Below are positions 1 to 7,736 of a stretch of 19,182 nt of DNA, one piece after another. The notes beneath the pieces are model-generated. The model was not told where the DNA came from, did not search any database, and saw only the letters and a program-made list of their open reading frames with translations. Within the stretch, counting starts at the first letter, position 1; the number at the start of each line of letters is the position of its first letter. A program made the position numbers and the translations under genes. This DNA comes from Candidatus Zipacnadia bacterium (GTDB taxonomy: Bacteria > Armatimonadota > Zipacnadia > Zipacnadales > Zipacnadaceae), in contig JALGTV010000030.1 of assembly GCA_029821215.1 (NCBI GenBank), positions 1-19,182 of the forward strand, written 5' to 3'.

Positions 1-902
1 AACTTGCGATTGGCGCCGATCAGGTCGGCCAGGACGCCGAAAATGGCTATCTGGAAGCCTAATAGCATCAGTATTGCCGCCAGGATCAAGGATTGGATGT
101 GGCCGCTGCCCTGGCCGGCCAGGTAGTAATACAAGAAGCGGGCAGCCAGGCCAAAGCCAGGCAAAAACAGTACCAATCCAATTATACTAAAAAACCGTAG
201 CGGGCGGTAGAGGGCATAGATGCGAAAGATGGTCTTCACCGACTGCCAAATGTAGGCGGAGACGCTGGTAAACAGCCGCGACTGGCGAGCCTGGGGATTG
301 GTTTGTATCGGGACCTGGGCGACAGTCAAGTTGGTGCGACCGGCCTGAATCAGGGTCTCCAAGGTGTAAGTGAAGTCCGAGATCACACTAAGCCGCATCG
401 CCGCCTCGCGGGAGTAGGCGCGGAAACCGCTGGTGGTATCGGCGATGTCGGTTCCCGAGACCTTCCTGACTACCCAGGAGCCCAGCCGCTGGAGCTTCTT
501 TTTGGCCCAGGAGAACTCCCGGATATCTTCAATGGGCCGGATGCCGACCACAATGTCGGCCTGCTGGTTTAAGATGGGGGCGATTAGCTCAGGAATGCAC
601 TGGCCCTGGTACTGGTTATCGGCGTCGGTGTGGACAACGATGTCAGCGCCGCGCCGCACCGCGGCCTCCAGACCAGCAGAGAAGGCGGCGGCGAGGCCCT
701 TATTGGTGGGAAAACTGATGATGTAGTCGGCACCGGCTTCTTGGGCCACCTGACGGGTGGCGTCGGTGCTGCCATCATCAATGATTAGTACCTCCACCTC
801 ATCTATACCCGGGATAGTGCGGGGAATATCGTGGATGGTAGCCGCCAGGGTCTGTTCTTCGTTGTAGCAGGGAATCTGAATAATAAGTTTCATATCAAGC
901 AC
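1..902 (-). CDS. Family 2 glycosyltransferase, polyprenyl-phosphate type, C-terminally incomplete
   Basis: A GT-A fold glycosyltransferase of the dolichyl-phosphate-mannose-synthase-like GT2 group, expected to move a nucleotide-activated sugar onto a polyprenyl phosphate at the inner membrane for glycan or lipid glycosylation. Numbering from the ATG at 893: PCYNEE at 8-13 opens the nucleotide-binding domain, IIDDGSTD is at 37-44, the metal-binding DADNQ at 90-94, TTSGFRAYS at 153-161 and RQSRL at 203-207. Two hydrophobic segments follow, about 233-253 and 266-292, so the enzyme is membrane anchored. The reading frame is open for 297 codons to the window edge, where the 3' end is cut off. I place the start at GTG 902 because GAGGTG (912-907) lies at good distance from it, with a TAA stop directly upstream; from ATG 893 the site would be 13 bases away. 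The sugar and acceptor cannot be told from sequence. Confidence 0.9.
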   Translation of the reverse strand, partial: MLDMKLIIQIPCYNEEQTLAATIHDIPRTIPGIDEVEVLIIDDGSTDATRQVAQEAGADYIISFPTNKGLAAAFSAGLEAAVRRGADIVVHTDADNQYQGQCIPELIAPILNQQADIVVGIRPIEDIREFSWAKKKLQRLGSWVVRKVSGTDIADTTSGFRAYSREAAMRLSVISDFTYTLETLIQAGRTNLTVAQVPIQTNPQARQSRLFTSVSAYIWQSVKTIFRIYALYRPLRFFSIIGLVLFLPGFGLAARFLYYYLAGQGSGHIQSLILAAILMLLGFQIAIFGVLADLIGANRK

Positions 903-1317
903 TTACCACCTCGCCGAGCACCAATAGATATTATCGCTTCGTAACTAATTCGTCGCTTTTTGGTTCTTTACCTCCTAATCAATGATAGTGATTGGTGGGG
1001 TGAAGGGCGACAGGCAGTCGTTCTTGTAGGCAGTGAGGCGGCGTGCGGATAGCTGGGGACAACGCCGATAGGTTAGTGGACCGAATTCACGAAAGAGCTG
1101 CTGGCTACGGGTTGACGCGCGGGCCGATTTATGTTAATGTTGGGACAAGTGGATTAAACTAAGGTGGCACTTGGGCTGGCCATTCCCAGCAGCTTCGGGG
1201 TTGATGGGATAGTTAAGGGAGTGGCTTTTGTGTCAGCTTGCTGGCTATAAAGTTGAGCCGAGCCAAAGGCGGAGAGTTGGGCAGCGGCTGGTTTGCCACC
1301 AAAATGAGGAGATAAAG
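903..1317. other. Divergent intergenic region between the glycosyltransferase and rpsB
   Basis: About 400 bases without a supported gene, lying between divergently transcribed genes, so it should carry promoters for both. I see a small hairpin with arms 975-981 and 989-995 (seven pairs, one G-U) and a promoter candidate for rpsB at 1112-1140. The rpsB leader (about 1147-1317) can form small stems, for example GCTGG/CCAGC near 1174-1190. I found no T-box, known riboswitch signature, tRNA or terminator with a T-run. The minus-strand promoter for the glycosyltransferase is not clear: there is an AT-rich TAATAT-like stretch near 930, but no good -35 partner. Confidence 0.5.
1112..1140 (+). promoter_or_regulatory. 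Candidate sigma-70-type promoter of the rpsB operon
   Basis: TTGACG at 1112-1117 (five of six to TTGACA), a 17-base spacer, then TAATGT at 1135-1140 preceded by TGT, which gives an extended -10 element. Transcription would start near 1147 and give a leader of roughly 185 bases before rpsB. The -10 hexamer itself is poor, so confidence is moderate. Confidence 0.42.
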
Positions 1318-1335
1318 ATGGAGGTAGGGCTGTGA
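1318..1335 (+). CDS. Possible five-codon leader peptide coupled to rpsB
   Basis: A tiny ORF, ATG at 1318, encoding MEVGL and ending with TGA at 1333-1335, which overlaps the rpsB GTG start (1332-1334) as GTGA. AGGAG at 1307-1311 sits six bases before its ATG, an ideal Shine-Dalgarno position. The rpsB gene has its own GGAGGT (1320-1325) inside this mini-ORF. Ribosomes ending the mini-ORF could re-initiate on rpsB. No comparison is available here, so chance remains a fair explanation. Confidence 0.25.
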
Positions 1336-2174
1336 GCATTGCAACGATGAAAGAGCTATTGGAAGCAGGAGTGCATTTTGGGCACCAGACGCGCCGGTGG
1401 AACCCCAAGATGCGCTCTTATATTTACCACGCTCGCAACGACATCTACATTATTGACCTGCATCAGACACTACGCTTGCTGGATGAGGCGTATGAGTTCG
1501 TGCGCCAAACGACTGCACACGGGGGAAAGGTGCTTTTTGTGTGCACAAAACGCCAGGGTCAAGAGTCCATCCAAGAGCAGGCGGAACGTTGTGGAATGCC
1601 CTATGTTAATCAGCGGTGGCTGGGTGGCATGCTAACTAACTTCCATACCATACGGCGGCGTATTGATTATCTGGAGAAGCTGGAGGAAGCGAAGCGCAAT
1701 GGCGAGTGGGATAGGCTGCCGAAAAAAGAAGCGCTGACCCTGCAGCGGGAGATGGAGAAACTGCACACTAATCTGGACGGAATACGCAGTTTGACTGAGT
1801 TGCCTGAAGTCATCTATGTAGTGGATGTGCAACGTGAAGAGATTGCAGTGGCTGAGGCCAATAAGCTGGGCATACCGGTGATCGGTATTGTGGATACCAA
1901 TTGTGATCCTGACCCAATTGATTACGTAATCGCGGGCAATGATGATGCGATTCGGGCGATACGACTGATCAGTGCCAAGATAGCCGATGCGGTCATTGAA
2001 GGCCGCCACGAGTACGAAGCCCAGCGGGCTGAAGAGGAGGCGCTGGCCGCTGCCGGCGAGCCGGTTGCGGAAGAAGAAGTGGTGCCCTATGAACCCGAGC
2101 AAATATTTGCAGATGTTGAAGAGCTATTTGTGGAAGAGGAAGCCACTCAGCAGTCAGGTGGGGGGGAGCAATAG
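1332..2174 (+). CDS. rpsB: 30S ribosomal protein S2
   Basis: Ribosomal protein S2, a late-assembling component of the small subunit. The product is 280 residues and starts at GTG 1332, six bases after GGAGGT (1320-1325). Family landmarks are present: [20 protein letters not shown] (6-25), [11 protein letters not shown] (94-104) and the [15 protein letters not shown] stretch near residue 180. The core is followed by a C-terminal extension of about 45 residues rich in Glu ([20 protein letters not shown] and onward), making the protein longer than E. coli S2 (241 residues); acidic tails occur in several phyla. It is the first gene of the rpsB-tsf-pyrH-frr cluster. Between it and tsf is only a 5-bp stem (2198-2202 with 2209-2213) without a T-run, so no clear attenuator is seen. 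Confidence 0.97.
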   Translation: MSIATMKELLEAGVHFGHQTRRWNPKMRSYIYHARNDIYIIDLHQTLRLLDEAYEFVRQTTAHGGKVLFVCTKRQGQESIQEQAERCGMPYVNQRWLGGMLTNFHTIRRRIDYLEKLEEAKRNGEWDRLPKKEALTLQREMEKLHTNLDGIRSLTELPEVIYVVDVQREEIAVAEANKLGIPVIGIVDTNCDPDPIDYVIAGNDDAIRAIRLISAKIADAVIEGRHEYEAQRAEEEALAAAGEPVAEEEVVPYEPEQIFADVEELFVEEEATQQSGGGEQ

Positions 2175-2236
2175 CGGCGGCCCATTACTACTTGATGCCG
2201 ACCACATAGTCGGAATAATTGCAGGAGGACAATCTG

Positions 2237-2839
2237 ATGGCAGTTTCACTCGAAGATATAAAGAAACTACGAGAGCGCACGGGCGCGGGCATTATGGACT
2301 GCAAGCGTGCCCTCCAGGAGACCAATGGAGATATACAGGAGGCGGTGGCTACCCTGCGCAAGCAGGGGATAGAAGTAGCATCCAAGCGGGAAGCCAAAGC
2401 CGCCCAGCAGGGCGTTATAACCTCTTATGTACATGCTGGCGACCAAATTGGTGTGCTGGTGGAAGTCAACTGTGAGACGGATTTCGTGGCTCGTACTAAG
2501 GAGTTCAAAGACTTCGCCAAGAATGTGGCGATGCAAGTGGCCGCTCAGCAGCCCTTGTGGTTAGCACCCGAAGATGTACCCGAAGAAGCGGTGGCTAAAG
2601 AGCGGGAGATCCTTACTGAGCAGGCTCGGACGGAGGGCAAGCCTGATCATATTGTCGAGAAAATGGTAGAAGGACGGCTAAAGAAATTCTATTCACAAAA
2701 CTGTCTGCTCCACCAGCCCTATATCCGTGACGACAGTATGACCATTGAGGATTTGCTCAACGAGCTGATGGGCGCAATTGGCGAAAAAATACTGATTAAG
2801 CGTTTCATCCGCTATCAGGTAGGAGAAGAAGAGACTTGA
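2237..2839 (+). CDS. tsf: Translation elongation factor Ts, short form
   Basis: EF-Ts, the nucleotide exchange factor that restores EF-Tu-GTP. The product is 200 residues from ATG 2237, chosen because AGGAGG (2223-2228) lies eight bases upstream; an in-frame TTG at 2219 has no such site. The N-terminal UBA-like domain (about 1-50) has the typical [16 protein letters not shown], and CETDFVART (79-87) contains the TDFV motif that contacts EF-Tu. The end, about 170-195, is the [10 protein letters not shown] conserved tail. The length matches the short EF-Ts type, such as that of Thermus (about 196 residues), rather than the 283-residue E. coli form, so this is not a truncation. Its stop overlaps the pyrH start (TTGA, 2836-2839). 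Confidence 0.96.
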   Translation: MAVSLEDIKKLRERTGAGIMDCKRALQETNGDIQEAVATLRKQGIEVASKREAKAAQQGVITSYVHAGDQIGVLVEVNCETDFVARTKEFKDFAKNVAMQVAAQQPLWLAPEDVPEEAVAKEREILTEQARTEGKPDHIVEKMVEGRLKKFYSQNCLLHQPYIRDDSMTIEDLLNELMGAIGEKILIKRFIRYQVGEEET

Positions 2840-3597
2840 ACCCTGCGCGGGGGTCCAATCAGCGCTACCAGCGGGCACTGCTGAAGCTCAGTGGGGAGTC
2901 GTTCCGCGGTCAGGAGCAATATGGACTGGACTGGGACATTGTGCACGGCATTGCTGAGGAGATTGAAGAGACCGCGCAGACGGGTCTGGAAGTAGCGATA
3001 GTGGTGGGCGGCGGGAATATATGGCGCGGACAGCAAGCGGCTCAACAGGGAATGGAGCGGGCAGCAGCGGACTACGCGGGCATGATAGCCACCGTCATCA
3101 ATGCCCTGGCCCTGCAGGACGCGCTGGAGCGCCGAGGATTAGCTACCCGGGTGCAAAGTGCCATTGAGATGCAGGAAGTCGCCGAACCCTTGATTCGGCG
3201 CCGGGCCATTCGCCATCTGGAAAAGGGGCGGGTAGTAATTTTTGCCGCGGGCACGGGCAATCCGTTCTTCACTACCGACACAGCAGCGGTACTGCGAGCA
3301 GTAGAAGTAGGGGCGGGGGTGATCGCCAAGGCTACTGATGTGGACGGCGTCTATGATAAGGACCCTCACCAGCACACCGATGCCCGGCGCTACGAGCAGC
3401 TCAACTATGTGGAGGCCCTCAGCCACGGCCTTAAGGTGATGGATGCCACTGCCATTTCACTAAGTATGGATAACAATCTGCCTATAATTGTCTTCAATAT
3501 CAACGTGCCCGGCAATATTTACAAGGCATTGACCGGCGAGGTTGTGGGCACGTTAGTGGCCGACGTGGACAGCATTATCACATCCGAACAACTGTGA
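2836..3597 (+). CDS. pyrH: UMP kinase (uridylate kinase)
   Basis: Bacterial-type UMP kinase of the amino-acid-kinase fold, a cytoplasmic hexamer that makes UDP from UMP and ATP. The 253-residue product carries KLSGESF (17-23, phosphate binding), [10 protein letters not shown] (56-65), [15 protein letters not shown] (137-151) and [13 protein letters not shown] (165-177), all standard for PyrH. The start is TTG 2836, which overlaps the tsf stop as TTGA; AGGAGA at 2821-2826 provides a Shine-Dalgarno nine bases upstream. The N-terminus before KLSGE is about 10 residues longer than in E. coli. It sits in the conserved order tsf-pyrH-frr and is followed by frr after 47 bases. Confidence 0.97.
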   Translation: MNPARGSNQRYQRALLKLSGESFRGQEQYGLDWDIVHGIAEEIEETAQTGLEVAIVVGGGNIWRGQQAAQQGMERAAADYAGMIATVINALALQDALERRGLATRVQSAIEMQEVAEPLIRRRAIRHLEKGRVVIFAAGTGNPFFTTDTAAVLRAVEVGAGVIAKATDVDGVYDKDPHQHTDARRYEQLNYVEALSHGLKVMDATAISLSMDNNLPIIVFNINVPGNIYKALTGEVVGTLVADVDSIITSEQL

Positions 3598-3644
3598 CGG
3601 TGCTAGCCAAGACAGATCTATTCCACTTAGGAGGGGATTGGGCT

Positions 3645-4199
3645 ATGGATCGTCTAATTGCCCGGCACAAAGCCCTGATGGCAGCCGCTGTAGAAAACTT
3701 CCAGAAGGACCTGCAGACTATCCGTACTGGACGAGCTTCACCAGCCATCCTTGACCGTATCCGCGTGGATTACTATGGCAGCCAACTACCGCTGAATCAA
3801 GTGGCAACGGTGGGTGCACCTGAACCCCGGCTCCTGGTCATCACTGCGTGGGATAAGGAGGCCGTCCCCGGTATAGAAAAGGCGATTATGACCTCTGACC
3901 TGGGGCTGACGCCCAATACCGAGGGCAACGTCATCCGCTTGGCAATACCATCGCTTACCGAAGAACGTCGCAAAGAACTCGCTAAACTGGTCCAGAAGAA
4001 GGCCGAAGAGAGCCGAACCGTCATCCGCAACATCCGCCGCGAGGCTAATGATGGTATTGACCAGATGGAGAAGGACGAGGGGCTCTCCGAGGATGAAGTG
4101 CGGGTGGGGAAGAAGGAAGTTCAAGAGTTAACTGACGAATTTTCTGACCAAATCACCGAACTGGTGGAGAAAAAGATTGAAGAGATAATGGAGATATGA
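3645..4199 (+). CDS. frr: Ribosome recycling factor
   Basis: Ribosome recycling factor, which with EF-G splits post-termination ribosomes. The product is 184 residues, the family's usual length. RTGRASPA (27-34) lies in the first long helix, and the C-terminal coiled-coil helices contain the conserved RRKELAKLVQKKAEESR and RNIRREAND stretches. The start is ATG 3645, ten bases after AGGAGG (3629-3634). A longer in-frame reading from GTG 3594 would add 17 residues that do not belong to the family. Its TGA overlaps the ATG of the next small gene (ATGA, 4196-4199). Confidence 0.96.
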   Translation: MDRLIARHKALMAAAVENFQKDLQTIRTGRASPAILDRIRVDYYGSQLPLNQVATVGAPEPRLLVITAWDKEAVPGIEKAIMTSDLGLTPNTEGNVIRLAIPSLTEERRKELAKLVQKKAEESRTVIRNIRREANDGIDQMEKDEGLSEDEVRVGKKEVQELTDEFSDQITELVEKKIEEIMEI

Positions 4200-4429
4200 G
4201 CAAGGACATGCCCTCGGTGGTGGGCTTTAGATTGGACCGGGCTCGCCAGATGCTGGCTGAAGCCGGTGGACAAATAGCCCAGATAACGCCCACCGGGCCG
4301 CCGAGTGCAACCCAACAGGTGCCCGATGGCCGCTGGCGGGTAGTCCAACAGCGGCCTAAAGAAGAAGCAGAAGTGGGGCTGGTGGTGGCCCAGGAAATTC
4401 AGCTTAAGGCAAACAGCCCTTCTCCATAG
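4196..4429 (+). CDS. Small stand-alone PASTA-like protein
   Basis: A 77-residue protein whose start overlaps the frr stop by four bases (ATGA), so it is very likely translated by coupling. Residues 5-70 read like one PASTA domain: MPSVVGFRLDRARQMLAEAG matches the opening beta strand and helix (usual pattern VPxVVGxxxxxAxxxLxxAG), and the later RVVQQRPKEEAEV-GLVVAQEI matches the usual V-x-Q-x-P, then hydrophobic closing strand. PASTA domains normally sit outside the cell in repeats on Ser/Thr kinases or penicillin-binding proteins and bind peptidoglycan or muropeptides. This one has no signal peptide, membrane segment or partner domain, so it should be cytoplasmic unless exported in an unusual way. 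Its position just before uppS, the lipid-carrier synthase for peptidoglycan, suggests a cell-wall link, but that is inference. Confidence 0.75.
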   Translation: MSKDMPSVVGFRLDRARQMLAEAGGQIAQITPTGPPSATQQVPDGRWRVVQQRPKEEAEVGLVVAQEIQLKANSPSP

Positions 4430-4476
4430 AGTCCGGAAGTGGGTATATTGGGCTAGCTAAGGAGCGCTACCAAGTC

Positions 4477-5238
4477 GTGGCTGCCCCTGATATTAGCGAT
4501 GATAGTCAGTTGGAAGGATTGGAGATCCCGCGCCATATTGCCATCATAATGGATGGTAATGGTCGGTGGGCGGCCCAACGGGGACTGCCGCGCATCCAGG
4601 GCCACTTTGAAGGCCGTAAGGCTACCCGGCGGGTGGTGGAGGCGTGTGCAGAGGTGGGGGTGGATGTCCTGTCAATATACGCCTTCAGCGTTGAGAACTG
4701 GCACCGGCCCGATGCAGAGGTAGAGGGGCTGATGGAGCTGATTGAACAGGCGCTGCGCGAGGAGTTGGCCGACCTGGATCGCAACAATGTCCGCTTCATT
4801 GCTTCAGGTCGAATCTCTGAGCTGCCGCCCTCGCTGCAGGGGATAATCGCGGAAGCCCAGGACTGTACGGCTGACAATAGTGGGCTGGTGCTAAATCTGC
4901 TAATCAATTACAGTGGTCGAGCGGAGATAACTGATGCGGCGCAGGCCATAGCCCAGAAAGCTAAAGCCGGCGAGATTGCCCCGGAACAGATAGATGAGGA
5001 TTTTCTAAGCCAGCACCTGTATACACCCGAGCTGCCTGACCCGGATATGGTGGTGCGGCCCGGTGGCGAGATGCGGGTGAGTAACTTCCTGCTGTGGGAG
5101 ATTGCCTATGCCGAGATTGTAGTGATGCCGGTGCTGTGGCCCGATTTTACCAAGCAGCACCTCATTGAGGCGATAGGAGAGTATAATCGCCGGCAACGGC
5201 GTTTCGGACGCGCGACTGCTGATGACAATGTAGACTAA
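4477..5238 (+). CDS. uppS: Isoprenyl transferase (undecaprenyl diphosphate synthase)
   Basis: A cis-prenyltransferase that condenses isopentenyl diphosphate onto farnesyl diphosphate to make the C55 lipid carrier for peptidoglycan and other glycans. The 253-residue product shows IAIIMDGNGRWA (21-32) with the catalytic Asp26, GH at 42-43, SIYAFSVENWHRP (66-78) and RPGGEMRVSNFLLWEIAYAE (194-213), which binds isopentenyl diphosphate. The usual Thr of the R-T-S/G-G-E motif is Pro here, and the Gln of LLWQ is Glu. All other key residues are kept, so activity is likely. The start is GTG 4477 with AAGGAG (4459-4464) 12 bases upstream. The cdsA, dxr and rseP genes that often follow uppS are absent here. 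Confidence 0.94.
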   Translation: MAAPDISDDSQLEGLEIPRHIAIIMDGNGRWAAQRGLPRIQGHFEGRKATRRVVEACAEVGVDVLSIYAFSVENWHRPDAEVEGLMELIEQALREELADLDRNNVRFIASGRISELPPSLQGIIAEAQDCTADNSGLVLNLLINYSGRAEITDAAQAIAQKAKAGEIAPEQIDEDFLSQHLYTPELPDPDMVVRPGGEMRVSNFLLWEIAYAEIVVMPVLWPDFTKQHLIEAIGEYNRRQRRFGRATADDNVD

Positions 5239-5262
5239 CCAATAAGAAGGGGGAATGTAACT

Positions 5263-5733
5263 ATGCGTTATCTGGTGGCAATAGCTGTCACTATCAGCCT
5301 AATGGTGGGCTGTCTGGCCATGGCAGGGGCCAGTGAGGAGATAGCCATATACGGAACTTACCAAGAGGTGCCCAGTGTAGGTGCCTGGCCGGCGGGTGCT
5401 ACTGGGCAAATTGGTGTAGATGGGGTGACCTTTTTCGTAATACCGGATAATGGTGGGGGACTGACTCTGGCCCAGCGCTGTGCCATTGTGGACACCCGCA
5501 TTGCCGAGATTCTCTCCCATGGCGTGCTGGGGCCAGTAACAGTCAAGCCTATCCGGGGTAAAGCTACCATCTATGTGGGGCCATATCGGCTCATCACCAT
5601 CTATCCCCGCGATGCCCGCAATGTGGGTGTGGCCTGCTCCCAACAGTTAGCTATGAAATGGGCCAAATCCACTGCCGAAGGGCTGGCCAAGACCATGCCC
5701 AGTTGCTTCTTAGGCCCGGCTGCTGGGCAATAA
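5263..5733 (+). CDS. Small secreted protein resembling the periplasmic domain of some MscS-type channels
   Basis: A 156-residue protein with a clear signal peptide (hydrophobic residues 4-22, then MAGASEE with a likely AxA-type cleavage near 24). The start is ATG 5263 after GAAGGGGG (5246-5253). The mature part has the pattern VDGVTFFVIPDNGGGLTLAQ (about 52-71), a helix CAIVDTRIAEIL, then VGPYRLITIYPRDARNVGV and a helix with MKWAKSTAEGL. From memory, this order (substrate-like strand, 'RxxxIxxRI' helix, second strand, 'D-A-x-x-x-G' and 'W-A-x-x-I' helix) resembles the N-terminal periplasmic domain of certain long MscS-family proteins of cyanobacteria and other diderms. No channel domain follows, so it would be a free domain. 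Two Cys residues, near 68-75 and 128, could pair. The function is unknown; it lies in an apparent operon between uppS and thiL. Confidence 0.7.
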   Translation: MRYLVAIAVTISLMVGCLAMAGASEEIAIYGTYQEVPSVGAWPAGATGQIGVDGVTFFVIPDNGGGLTLAQRCAIVDTRIAEILSHGVLGPVTVKPIRGKATIYVGPYRLITIYPRDARNVGVACSQQLAMKWAKSTAEGLAKTMPSCFLGPAAGQ

Positions 5734-5760
5734 GGTGCGGGTAGGCCCCGGTGATGGACA

Positions 5761-6786
5761 GTGCGGTTAGAGGAGCTGGGCGAATTTGGCCTTATTAAGC
5801 AAATCGCTGCGCTGATAGGAGAGCCCAGCTCAGCGGTGCGGGTAGGTATCGGTGATGATGCGGCAGTACTTAAGCTGGCCGGTGACGGCCATCTGCTGGT
5901 GACCACCGATGTCTTTGTGGAAGACGTCCATTTCCGTCGGCAGTGGTTGACACCTGCTCAGATAGGTGCCCGAGCTGCTGGGGCGGCCCTCAGTGATATT
6001 GCGGCGATGGGCGGAGAGCCCATCGCCATCTTTGTTTCCGCCGGTTGGCCACCATCTCTGGAAGCAGAAACAGCCACCGAGTTAATGGCAGGACTGGCTC
6101 GGGTGGCCGGTGAGTATGGTACTGCTTTGGCTGGCGGTGATACGGCGGCCAGCCCCGGGGGCATCTTTATTGATGTGGTAGTCATAGGTACTGCTGGCCA
6201 GCCGTGGCTGCGGAGCACGGTTCAGCCTGGTGATGTGCTGCTAATCAGCGGTTCACTGGGTGAAGCGGCTGCCGCCCTGGCGCTGCTCCAGGATGGAAAA
6301 GTCGCCAATGCAGCGGCTCTGTCCCCAGCATTGCAGGAGCGGTTCACCAATCCGATCCCTCGGCTATCGGTAGCAAAAGCACTGGCCGAAGGGGGAGCGG
6401 TTACCGCGGCCATTGATATCAGCGATGGGTTGGTCCAGGATGCCGGCCACCTGGCCGAAAGCAGCAGGGTCGCCATCACGATAGAAGCAGATCGGGTCCC
6501 GATTTCCCCGCGCTGTCGCCCGGCTGCTCAGCAACTGGGTGCAGACCCCCTTCAATGGGCCTTGACCAGCGGGGAAGAGTATGAGCTGCTGCTAACGGTC
6601 GCCCCTGCCCTCGTCCAGCAGGCGGCAGAATTGGTCGCTGATAAGGGCGGCATCACCCTTACCCCAATCGGCCGGGTGAGTGAAGGAGAGGGCGTGGTGG
6701 TAGTGGATGAGAGTGGTGAACCATTGGAGCTATCTACGGAAGGCTGGAATCACTTTAGTCCATCGCCTCCAACACATTGCTTATGA
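5761..6786 (+). CDS. thiL: Thiamine-monophosphate kinase
   Basis: ThiL phosphorylates thiamine monophosphate to the active cofactor thiamine diphosphate; it belongs to the PurM/ThiL/SelD fold. The 341-residue product shows GIGDDAAV (29-36), TTDVFVEDVHF (48-58), ALSDIAAMGG (76-85), AGGDT (124-128) and DISDGL (219-224), which are the metal, ATP and substrate sites of the family. The length is close to the usual 310-340. The start is GTG 5761; the only upstream ribosome site is a weak GGTGA at about 5748-5752, so initiation may depend on coupling with the gene before it, 27 bases away. The stop overlaps the lipA ATG (ATGA, 6783-6786). No other thiamine gene is in the window. Confidence 0.95.
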   Translation: MRLEELGEFGLIKQIAALIGEPSSAVRVGIGDDAAVLKLAGDGHLLVTTDVFVEDVHFRRQWLTPAQIGARAAGAALSDIAAMGGEPIAIFVSAGWPPSLEAETATELMAGLARVAGEYGTALAGGDTAASPGGIFIDVVVIGTAGQPWLRSTVQPGDVLLISGSLGEAAAALALLQDGKVANAAALSPALQERFTNPIPRLSVAKALAEGGAVTAAIDISDGLVQDAGHLAESSRVAITIEADRVPISPRCRPAAQQLGADPLQWALTSGEEYELLLTVAPALVQQAAELVADKGGITLTPIGRVSEGEGVVVVDESGEPLELSTEGWNHFSPSPPTHCL

Positions 6787-7694
6787 CTACTAATCACAGC
6801 CGACAAGCTATTGAAGACCGGCGCTCCCGGCGCCGGTTGCCTGACTGGCTGCGGGTCAAGACCGGCAAGGCGCAGCTCAGTGAGGCGACCCGCAAGTTAA
6901 TACATGCCCATGGCCTCCATACAGTTTGCGAGGAGGCGCGTTGTCCCAATATCGGTGAGTGCTATTCGCGCCACACCGCCACTTTCTTGATTCTGGGTGA
7001 TGTATGCACTCGCAACTGCCGTTTTTGTGCTATCAGCAGCGGCCATCTGCAGCCACCTGACCCTGACGAGCCCCAGCGAGTGGCCGATGCGACCGCCGAG
7101 ATGGGGCTGGATTTCGTGGTGATAACCTCGGTTACCCGCGACGATTTGCCCGACGGCGGCGCACAGCAATTCTCCCGCACTATCCAGGCAATCCGCCAAC
7201 AGTTACCGGAGGCCGGCGTTGAAGTCCTAACTCCTGATTTTCAGGGCAATATTGAGGCTCTGCGTACGGTTCTGCAAGCCGAGCCGACGGTGTTCAATCA
7301 CAATGTGGAGACGGTGCCCAGATTATACGCTCAAGTGCGCCCGCAGGCGGACTATGAGCGCTCGGTGGGGCTTCTGAGGGCTGCTGGCGAAATAGCGCCA
7401 CAGATTCCGCGCAAATCAGGATTGATTGTAGGTTTTGGTGAGACTCACGAAGAAATCAAACAAACCCTGGCCGACCTGGCAGAGACGGGTGTCAGCATCG
7501 TCACCATCGGCCAGTACCTGCAGCCCACCCGCCAGCATGTGCCGGTCGCCCGCTACATACCGCCCGAAGAATTTGACTTATACAAGGATTGGGGCCAAGC
7601 CGCCGGCATTGCCCAGGTAGTCTCCGGACCCTTTGTCCGCAGCAGCTACCGGGCCGCCGAAACCGCCCAAACGGCTTTGGCACGACATTCGTAG
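6783..7694 (+). CDS. lipA: Lipoyl synthase
   Basis: A radical SAM enzyme that inserts two sulfur atoms into protein-bound octanoyl groups to make lipoyl cofactors of 2-oxoacid dehydrogenases and the glycine cleavage system. The 303-residue product has the auxiliary cluster cysteines in CEEARCPNIGEC (49, 54, 60), the radical SAM motif CTRNCRFC (75, 79, 82), and RSSYRA near the C-terminus, where the Ser ligates the auxiliary cluster. The start is ATG 6783, overlapping the thiL stop (ATGA); an in-frame TTG at 6777 would add two residues and is less likely. The partner octanoyltransferase gene lipB is not adjacent. All catalytic residues are present. Confidence 0.97.
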   Translation: MTTNHSRQAIEDRRSRRRLPDWLRVKTGKAQLSEATRKLIHAHGLHTVCEEARCPNIGECYSRHTATFLILGDVCTRNCRFCAISSGHLQPPDPDEPQRVADATAEMGLDFVVITSVTRDDLPDGGAQQFSRTIQAIRQQLPEAGVEVLTPDFQGNIEALRTVLQAEPTVFNHNVETVPRLYAQVRPQADYERSVGLLRAAGEIAPQIPRKSGLIVGFGETHEEIKQTLADLAETGVSIVTIGQYLQPTRQHVPVARYIPPEEFDLYKDWGQAAGIAQVVSGPFVRSSYRAAETAQTALARHS

Positions 7695-7736
7695 CACACA
7701 CAGAACGCCCTCAATTTGTCCCTAAGCAACTGTAAA

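Noticed and set aside
303..781. Short ORFs on both strands at the left edge
   Set aside because: They are shadows of the glycosyltransferase frame, which has clear family motifs and continuous coding on the minus strand.
1150..1175. AAGGTGGCAC in the rpsB leader, recalling a T-box sequence
   Set aside because: The rest of the T-box consensus (ACCGCG), a specifier stem and a terminator are absent, and rpsB is not a usual T-box target.
2198..2213. Hairpin CCGAC/GTCGG between rpsB and tsf, possible attenuator
   Set aside because: Only five pairs and no T-run; it lies upstream of the tsf ribosome site but is too weak to call a terminator.
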